Shown here: positions 47,019-53,134 of the stretch, in pieces
Position numbering within the stretch: position 1 is the first letter of the stretch
How the letters are laid out: every line of letters begins with the position of its first letter
From: Candidatus Moraniibacteriota bacterium
GTDB lineage: Bacteria > Patescibacteriota > Minisyncoccia > Moranbacterales > UBA1568
DNA length: 53,134 nucleotides
NCBI GenBank assembly: GCA_013334245.1
Contig: JAAXXZ010000007.1
Coordinates: forward strand, 1 to 53,134
Reading direction: 5' to 3'
Notes under the pieces: generated by a model
Seen by the model: only the letters and a program-made list of their open reading frames with translations
The model's database searches: none
Told to the model about the DNA's origin: nothing
Position numbers and translations under genes: made by a program

Positions 47019-48365
47019 TCAGAACAGTCCTGCGATCGTACGCACGATGATAAGCGACACGATGGCGACCGCGACGCCGATGACCGAATATTTCACGATA
47101 CCCTTCGCCGTTTCGGCGCGCTTCTCGTCGCCTGCCGCGGCGAAGAACATGAGCCCGCCGACGACCATCATGACCATGGCAAGTAATCCGACGATGGAAA
47201 GAAGGAAATCCAGCACTGCCTGCGCGACCTCGATCGCGGACCTGGCGCCGCTGACCTCGGTCGGTACCTGGGCACCACCCCACCCGAGTATGTTGCCGAT
47301 CTCCTTGAGGAACGATGGCGCCGCGACGCCGATGGCGAGCCCGATCATCGCCGCGGTTATCATTCCCTTCGCTGATTCGATCTTCTTACTGTCCCCACCG
47401 GAGGTAATGTAGAAGATTCCGCCAAGCACTAGGAAGATGAGTGCCAACATGACGATGATTCCCTGAAATGCATTCAAAAACACCGCCGTCGCCCCCTGAA
47501 CCGTGTCGAATTTGAGCGGATTCGTAAATGAGACCGGGGTGATAGCGCCACCCGCCGCCGCGGCAGGCATACAACAGGTTTGAGTCGCGGAAGTACACGT
47601 ACCGGATCCGGCGGTCTCGCCCGCTGCCGTATCACATGTCGGCTTACACGTACCTGTGCAAGCGGATCCCGCTCCAGCTCCAGCTCCAGCACCGGCTCCA
47701 GCGCCGGCTCCACCCGCCGCCGGAGTTGCCGTGCTAGCCACACAACAGGTACGTCCAGAAAAAGATACGCCACTCGCCGACGTGCACGTTCCGTCTGCCC
47801 TTTCCGTTGTTGCGGCACATGACTGTTTGCATGATCCGACAACCCCGGTACTGCTTCCCGTACAAGTACCGGTATTCGCCGGCATTGCCGCGCTCGGTAT
47901 GCAACAGCTCTGGGAAGTGCCGCTACAAACACCGTCAGCAGTCCTTCCCGTTCCGCAATTTGCCATGCAGCTGCCCGATACGCGCGAGGCGACCCCTGTA
48001 CACCTGCCGGAAGTGGCGGTGTTTCCGCAACAATAAGGACTCGTCCATCCGCAGTCCGTCGCACCGGTAAACTCCTCTCCCGGACAGGTGCCCGCCTGAC
48101 ACATTCCGCCAAGATTCGAACAGGTAACCGAGTCGTTATATGGCAAGCAATGCACCGCGGTCCCACTCGCGGTAATACTATTCGCCACCGACTGACACTC
48201 CTCAGGCGACGTATACGTAAACGTGTTTCCGGAACTGTTCGTATAATCCGAACTGTTCGCATTTACCAAGCGGTAACGCGTCGCGGCGAAAGTCGACGAG
48301 ATACCGACCGTGACAAAAAAAACGATGGTCAGGATGACAGGAAATACGAGGCTGTTTTTTCTCAT
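47019..48365 (-). CDS. Cysteine-rich exported protein with two TrbC/VirB2-like pilin modules
   Basis: Signal peptide; repeated Cys modules ending in CC (SQSCC, GRTCC, TQTCC); GAGAGAGAGAGAGAG linker; two IF/LMFFxAAGDEKRAETAKGxVKYSVIG-type segments. Confidence 0.8.
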   Translation of the reverse strand: MRKNSLVFPVILTIVFFVTVGISSTFAATRYRLVNANSSDYTNSSGNTFTYTSPEECQSVANSITASGTAVHCLPYNDSVTCSNLGGMCQAGTCPGEEFTGATDCGWTSPYCCGNTATSGRCTGVASRVSGSCMANCGTGRTADGVCSGTSQSCCIPSAAMPANTGTCTGSSTGVVGSCKQSCAATTERADGTCTSASGVSFSGRTCCVASTATPAAGGAGAGAGAGAGAGAGSACTGTCKPTCDTAAGETAGSGTCTSATQTCCMPAAAAGGAITPVSFTNPLKFDTVQGATAVFLNAFQGIIVMLALIFLVLGGIFYITSGGDSKKIESAKGMITAAMIGLAIGVAAPSFLKEIGNILGWGGAQVPTEVSGARSAIEVAQAVLDFLLSIVGLLAMVMMVVGGLMFFAAAGDEKRAETAKGIVKYSVIGVAVAIVSLIIVRTIAGLF

Positions 48366-48430
48366 ACGATGAATGGTGATGGACGATATTTATGCTTCCG
48401 TATACAACGGTTTAACACGCTCCGGCGATA

Positions 48431-48874
48431 TCAATAATATGTCCCCGTCGCACCGCCTGCTCCGGTTCCGGTCGCGCCGCCCGCCACGACCTGCTGGATG
48501 GTGTACACGATGGTATAGCCGAGAAGCGCCACCGCGACTCCGATGACGGCATACTTCATATTGTTCTTGGCGTGCTCGGTATTCTTCTCGTCCCCGCCCG
48601 CCGTCAGATACATGATTCCAGAAACGACGAACATGACGATCGCCAAAAGACCGAGCATCCCGAGCAGCCAATACATGATATTGATGACGACCTGACCGAT
48701 CTCCGTCTCGGGTAGACCCGTCGACGCACCTGACGGCACGCAGACGCCGTTCATCAGAGTGCCGTCCGTACACGTGGCCACCGCCCGAACCCCGAACGGC
48801 AACAATACCGGCAAAGAAAGGACGAGAGCCGCTGCAAGGCGGATGCCGAGGGTTCGAAAATGATTCGAGTGCAT
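48431..48874 (-). CDS. TrbC/VirB2-like pilin-type membrane protein
   Basis: Signal peptide; LAIVMFVVSGIMYLTAGGDEKNTEHAKNNMKYAVIGVAVALLGYTIVYTIQ. Confidence 0.82.
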   Translation of the reverse strand: MHSNHFRTLGIRLAAALVLSLPVLLPFGVRAVATCTDGTLMNGVCVPSGASTGLPETEIGQVVINIMYWLLGMLGLLAIVMFVVSGIMYLTAGGDEKNTEHAKNNMKYAVIGVAVALLGYTIVYTIQQVVAGGATGTGAGGATGTYY

Positions 48875-48968
48875 AGTGTTTTTCTTTCCTTCATCATATC
48901 CTCGCGGACAAAAAAAGACAACCCCGCGAGTGCGGGGCCGTCCGTCTTTTTCGGACCAACCGTAAAGG

Positions 48969-49358
48969 CTAGAACGTTCCGGAGGTGGCGCTGCTTCCGA
49001 GCAGTCCGACGACCGTATTGATCACGACATAGCCGACGAGCGCGATCACGACCGCGACGATGGCATAGGTCATCATTCCCTTTGCCTTCTCGGTCTTCGA
49101 CTCGTCACCGGCCGCCGTCAGATACAGGATACCCGCTATGACGAAGGAGATGATCGCCCCGATGCCGAGGATTCCCAAAACCCAGTTCATGATTCGGACC
49201 AGGATCGTCCCGATGGAGTCCGACGTCAGTCTGCCCGTGGAGGCGACAGTGCTGTAATTGGATCCGCTCGGAACCTGCCCGAACTGGGCCAGGGCCGAAA
49301 ACGGGGCGAGAAGCGCCGCGGCGAGAACGCCGTATCCGATTTGTTTCATCGATTTCAT
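48969..49358 (-). CDS. TrbC/VirB2-like pilin-type membrane protein
   Basis: Signal peptide; IISFVIAGILYLTAAGDESKTEKAKGMMTYAIVAVVIALVGYVVINTVVGLL. Confidence 0.82.
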   Translation of the reverse strand: MKSMKQIGYGVLAAALLAPFSALAQFGQVPSGSNYSTVASTGRLTSDSIGTILVRIMNWVLGILGIGAIISFVIAGILYLTAAGDESKTEKAKGMMTYAIVAVVIALVGYVVINTVVGLLGSSATSGTF

Positions 49359-49400
49359 GCGTTCACCTCCTTTCTCCTAAGTGATGATTCGACCACGCTA

Positions 49401-49691
49401 TTATACCATGCCCGCAACGGTACGAACAACGATGAGCGCGCAGATGCAGACCAGTACGCCGACCAACGAGAACATCATCCCCGCTTTCGCCCGCTTCATC
49501 CGTCCCTCGTCGCCGGCAGCGGTGATATAGATCGCGCCGGAAACTCCGAACGACAACATGGCAAGCGCTCCGGACAATGAAAGGATGAGCGTAAGCGCGT
49601 TCGAGATCACTTTAGCGATCGGCGTCGCGTCCTCGATCACGCCGGCCGCGTGAGCGATTCCGATACCGATTATGACGAACGAATGGTCCAT
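49401..49691 (-). CDS. TrbC/VirB2-like small membrane protein
   Basis: MDHSFVIIGIGIAHAAG...FGVSGAIYITAAGDEGRMKRAKAGMMFSLVGVLVCICALIVVRTVAGMV; alternative GTG start at 49724. Confidence 0.78.
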   Translation of the reverse strand: MDHSFVIIGIGIAHAAGVIEDATPIAKVISNALTLILSLSGALAMLSFGVSGAIYITAAGDEGRMKRAKAGMMFSLVGVLVCICALIVVRTVAGMV

Positions 49692-49720
49692 ATCGTTTTC
49701 CCTTCTCAGACGTGGTCGGA

Positions 49721-51136
49721 TCACTCCGACGAAGCCTTTCGCTGAAGCTTATCGATCTGCGTGGACGCGATCGAGAGCGCCTGCTGCACGACGACTTCGC
49801 CGCGATTCACTGATTCTATGGCGTCGGCAAGGATTCCCTCAGCCGCTTCCACTTCTCCCACCCGCCAGTCCCTCGCGATAAGGTTCCCGACCGCGAACGG
49901 CGCCATCCACGGGTCTTTCTTCTGCTCCTCGATAAGGTCTCTTCGGGCTGCCGGCTGCCCCGTCTTTACGACGTACTCCTTGGCGGGATCGTTCTTGAGC
50001 ACGACCTCGACCGCGGAATCCGGAGCAAGCGCGTTCCGAAGGATTTCCCTCATACCGGGATGCGGATATGCCAGATAATGCAGGAATTGCCACGATTCAT
50101 GGATGCGGATATCGTTGTATTTCGCGACGGGAAACGTCACCTTTCCGGAAGAAGACGAGGGAGCCTTCTTATCCTTCGCCACGACCAGCACCCAATAGTT
50201 CGCATAGTTCGAGGGGGCAGCCGTGTTCAATTGGGGAAGCGAGGCCACTCCGAAATTCAACTTCGCGTTCTTCTTCCGGATAGCGTCCATCTGCCAGGAA
50301 TAGTTGACCATCATGGCCAGGTTTCCCTCGTAAAACGCATCGACGGAATAATGCTGATCCGCGTTCCACGAGTATCGGTCCGAACCGATACTCGAAAAAC
50401 CGGAGTAGAAGGAAAGCGCGTTCCGCATGGGATCGCTCGAAACGCTCATCTCATCGGAAAATCCGTTCGCGCGTGCCCTCAAGCCATACTGGTTCGCCAT
50501 GGCAAGCAATACGTCCGTGGAACGGTTGATATTCTTCGCCGTACCGAGCGAGATCGCCGACTGTCGGATATTCCCGTAATAATCTATCGAGTTGAGCAGG
50601 CGCGCGTCGGCGACGAGTTCTCCCCATGTTGTCGGCGGCGTCGTTATCCCGGCAGCGTTGAACAGGTCCTTGTTGTAGTAGAGCGAGAGCGAGTCGACTG
50701 ACATCGGAACGCCGTACATCTTTCCGTTCACGACAAGATCGTCGGCGGCCACGTCGACGAATGCGTCGCGAAACTCCTTCTCCGAAGTCTGATATTCCGG
50801 CGCCGGAACGATAAGGTTCTTGAAAAGCGGAAGCCACGAACTCCGGATGAAAAACATGTCCGGACCGTTTCCTTCCGCGAACGCGTTCAGGAGGTCTTCA
50901 CGGTACGTCTCCGGCGCCTTCTTCCGATACGATACCGATCCGATATGTGCCTTCGCCGTATTCTGATACTCGCCCATCGCGGCCTGATAGGCGTCCGAAT
51001 CGTCTATGGTCCCCCAGATTTCCAGGTCGACCCGATATGCCGGCGGCAAGACCTTCCCACAACCGGAAAGTAGAAGGGCGGCCGCAAGGAACGGCAGAAC
51101 GGAAAGCGTCCGAAGTACGTGTCGGAATCTCTTCAT
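49721..51136 (-). CDS. Extracellular solute-binding lipoprotein (family 1)
   Basis: Start MKRFRHVLRTLSVLPFLAAALLLSGC (lipobox); DMFFIRSSWLPLFKNLIVP, YGVPMSVDSLSLYYNKDLFNAAGITTPPTTWGELVADARLL. Confidence 0.88.
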   Translation of the reverse strand: MKRFRHVLRTLSVLPFLAAALLLSGCGKVLPPAYRVDLEIWGTIDDSDAYQAAMGEYQNTAKAHIGSVSYRKKAPETYREDLLNAFAEGNGPDMFFIRSSWLPLFKNLIVPAPEYQTSEKEFRDAFVDVAADDLVVNGKMYGVPMSVDSLSLYYNKDLFNAAGITTPPTTWGELVADARLLNSIDYYGNIRQSAISLGTAKNINRSTDVLLAMANQYGLRARANGFSDEMSVSSDPMRNALSFYSGFSSIGSDRYSWNADQHYSVDAFYEGNLAMMVNYSWQMDAIRKKNAKLNFGVASLPQLNTAAPSNYANYWVLVVAKDKKAPSSSSGKVTFPVAKYNDIRIHESWQFLHYLAYPHPGMREILRNALAPDSAVEVVLKNDPAKEYVVKTGQPAARRDLIEEQKKDPWMAPFAVGNLIARDWRVGEVEAAEGILADAIESVNRGEVVVQQALSIASTQIDKLQRKASSE

Positions 51137-51140
51137 ACGA

Positions 51141-51683
51141 TTACTTGGTGACGAGAAAGGCATAATGAAACGCCCCGACCGGAAGGTCGTTGATAGCCGA
51201 GAAGCCGGCCGACTGGAGCAGGCCTTTGAGCTCACTCTGAGGAACGCGCAACTCGGCATCGGGACCGATCGCACCGCCGGCAACCGGACTCCACTCCATG
51301 ACGATCGCCTGACCGCCCGGACGAAGCACTCTCGCGATTTCGTTTATCAGGATATCCTTTTTCGCGTTCTGAAATAGCACGTCCTTCGCGATTATCCAAT
51401 CGACACTTGCCGATTCGAGGCCCGATCCGTTCGCGCGTTCGAGGTTCGCCCGTTTGACAGCGATATTGCGAAGCCCCTCGGTCTTGATCCGACTCTGCAT
51501 GGCTTCGAGTGCCGAAGGAAGGACATCGATCGCGATCACGTTCCCGTCATCCCCGACCGCTTTGGCGAATTCCACCGCGAAATATCCCGCTCCGCATCCG
51601 AAATCCACTACGACGCCCTTCGGTTGCACCGGCAGGGATCGTATGACCGCTTTCGGATCGACAAATGCCGTGGATTGAATCAT
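51141..51683 (-). CDS. Class I SAM-dependent methyltransferase
   Basis: VVVDFGCGAGYFAVEFAKAVGDDGNVIAIDVLPSALEAMQSR. Confidence 0.88.
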   Translation of the reverse strand: MIQSTAFVDPKAVIRSLPVQPKGVVVDFGCGAGYFAVEFAKAVGDDGNVIAIDVLPSALEAMQSRIKTEGLRNIAVKRANLERANGSGLESASVDWIIAKDVLFQNAKKDILINEIARVLRPGGQAIVMEWSPVAGGAIGPDAELRVPQSELKGLLQSAGFSAINDLPVGAFHYAFLVTK

Positions 51684-51770
51684 AGGATTTTTTTGTGAGT
51701 ATCCGGAAAGATTTGCCCGAAACCTGTAAATATAGTACAACAGTTGGAGACGGAAGAAAAGCGGAGGAAA

Positions 51771-51885
51771 GGAAAGGTGACCGAGTGGTTGAAGGTACCG
51801 CTCTCGAAAAGCGGCAGGCCCGCAAGGGCCTCGAGGGTTCGTCCGAGCATACGCCGGACGCCCCGCGCATGCGGGGCGAATCCCT
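51771..51885 (+). pseudogene. Interrupted tRNA-Ser copy with a 35-nt hairpin element in the T-loop
   Basis: 51771..51841 is identical to 51939..52009 of the intact tRNA; insert TCCGAGCATACGCCGGACGCCCCGCGCATGCGGGG at 51842..51876; then CGAATCCCT and no acceptor strand. Confidence 0.9.
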
Positions 51886-51938
51886 GACCGAAATCGGGAG
51901 GATCATTTCGAACAATAGTATATACTGTTAGATATGCT

Positions 51939-52025
51939 GGAAAGGTGACCGAGTGGTTGAAGGTACCGCTCTCGAAAAGCGGCAGGCCCGCAAGGGCCTC
52001 GAGGGTTCGAATCCCTCCCTTTCCT
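51939..52025 (+). tRNA. tRNA-Ser(CGA)
   Basis: GGAAAGGTGACCGAGTGGTTGAAGGTACCGCTCTCGAAAAGCGGCAGGCCCGCAAGGGCCTCGAGGGTTCGAATCCCTCCCTTTCCT; long variable arm; anticodon CGA. Confidence 0.95.
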
Positions 52026-52128
52026 CAGTGAACAACGTGAACGCAGGAAAGGAGAAAGCAAACTGCTTTGCTTTCGGGAGGGATGAGAAGGGACTTTTCT
52101 TAAAAGAAAAGTCCCCGGCTCGAAGAGG

Positions 52129-52146
52129 AATCCCTCCCTTTCCTCA
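52129..52146 (+). repeat. Direct copy of the tRNA-Ser 3' end
   Basis: AATCCCTCCCTTTCCTCA, exact repeat of 52010..52027, 119 bp downstream. Confidence 0.9.
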
Positions 52147-52281
52147 ACGGAAATCACAAGACCCCAAAACGGGGTTTTTTGATTCTTGTATGTAAAGCCG
52201 GTTTTCCCTCTCCTCCTTTTCATGCTATAATAGACCTGTATTTGGCTATATAAAGCCGAAATAAACCGTAAGATAAACCAT

Positions 52282-53079
52282 ATGTCGCAGAAAAAGATTT
52301 CGGAGTTGTTTGATTTCACCGATAAGACGGTGGTGGTGACCGGTGGCGCGAACGGTATCGGATACGGTATCGCGCGGCGCTTTGCGGAAGCGGGAGCCAA
52401 CGTCGTCATTTCCGATATCAATGAGGAAGTCGGCGTTGGAAAAGCCGAGTCGCTCGGCGCGGAATTCGGAGGGAAGACCCTCTTCGTAAAGACCGACGTC
52501 TCATCGGAAGCGGACGTGACCGCGCTCGTCGCGAAGACGAAGGAAGCCTTCGGAAGCATCGACGTGATGGTGAACAATGCCGGTATCTTCCCGACCTCGC
52601 CGGTCCTCGATATGGAAGTCGGCTTCTGGGACAAGGTCCAGGCGGTGAACGGTCGCGGCGTATTCCTCGGCTGTCGCGAGGCGGCCAAGGCGATGGTCGA
52701 ACAGGGAAGCGGAACGATTATCAACATCGCTTCGATCGATGCCCTGCATCCGAGCATGGTCGGACTCGCGGCCTATGATACGTCCAAGCATGGCGTCTGG
52801 GGCTTCACCAAAAACCTCGCGCTCGAACTCGCCCCTCACAAGATCCGCGTGAACGCCATCGCCCCGGGTGGTGTGGCGACCGAGGGTGTGGCCGCGATGA
52901 GCGAAGGGGCCCCGGCGATGACCGACGAGCAGATGAAGGCGTTCCTTTCCGCCATCCCGATGGGACGCTATGCCGAGCCGGACGAGATGGCGACCGTCGC
53001 TCTCTTCCTCGCAAGCGATGCGGCCAGCTACCTGACCGGATCGATGATCGTCGCCGACGGCGGTTCGCTCATCGCGTAA
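52282..53079 (+). CDS. SDR family oxidoreductase
   Basis: VVVTGGANGIGYGIARRFAEAGANVVISD, NNAG, YDTSKHGVWGFTKNLALELAPHKIRVNAIAPGGV, SYLTGSMIVADGG. Confidence 0.94.
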   Translation: MSQKKISELFDFTDKTVVVTGGANGIGYGIARRFAEAGANVVISDINEEVGVGKAESLGAEFGGKTLFVKTDVSSEADVTALVAKTKEAFGSIDVMVNNAGIFPTSPVLDMEVGFWDKVQAVNGRGVFLGCREAAKAMVEQGSGTIINIASIDALHPSMVGLAAYDTSKHGVWGFTKNLALELAPHKIRVNAIAPGGVATEGVAAMSEGAPAMTDEQMKAFLSAIPMGRYAEPDEMATVALFLASDAASYLTGSMIVADGGSLIA

Positions 53080-53100
53080 GCAGTTCTTCCCGTTAGATAC

Positions 53101-53134
53101 AAAACCACCCCGCGCCGTATGGCACGGGGTGGTT
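53101..53134 (+). terminator. Terminator after the SDR gene
   Basis: AAAACCACCCCGCGCCGTATGGCACGGGGTGGTT; similar in sequence to the thrS terminator. Confidence 0.75.

Noticed and set aside
47656-47710. GGCTCCAGCTCC-type microsatellite
   Set aside because: Explained as the coding sequence of the (GA)n linker in the Cys-rich pilin-like protein.
1-53134. Recoded UGA (genetic code 25), as in some CPR lineages
   Set aside because: Well-supported genes end at TGA without read-through and the tRNAs seen are standard.

Overview
Bacterial chromosomal window whose gene content and protein style resemble a Patescibacteria/CPR genome; this taxonomic guess is an inference. Recognisable genes: rpoB-rpoC, a PIF1-like helicase, nrdA-nrdB, gldA, thrS, HU, rny, gpmI, tig-clpP, ppa, nusA, an FKBP-type PPIase, DUF4012 and DUF523 proteins, an amidase, a multi-LTD/PKD secreted protein, a large membrane-anchored fibre-like protein with an S74-type chaperone end, a run of TrbC/VirB2-like pilin genes, an orphan solute-binding lipoprotein, a methyltransferase and an SDR. 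There are four apparently intact tRNA genes: Gly-CCC, Gly-UCC, Pro-UGG and Ser-CGA. The left edge holds the C-terminal end of an IS30-like transposase. The most unusual signal is noncoding. (1) Three of the tRNAs (Gly-CCC, Pro, Ser) each have a tandem upstream copy broken at the same T-loop position (TTCG^CGA) by the same family of 35-56 nt hairpin element (TCCGGCATACGC...GCATGCGGGG), with an apparent CG duplication. (2) Both tRNA-Gly genes are followed by a hairpin and then an inverted copy of their own T-arm, embedded in shared dispersed repeats; Gly-UCC and Ser also have downstream direct copies of the tRNA 3' end. (3) Degenerate heptamer-periodic tracts of several families occupy intergenic gaps, and several of them contain the stop codon of the neighbouring gene. 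All calls come from reading the sequence and the ORF track; no database search was run.
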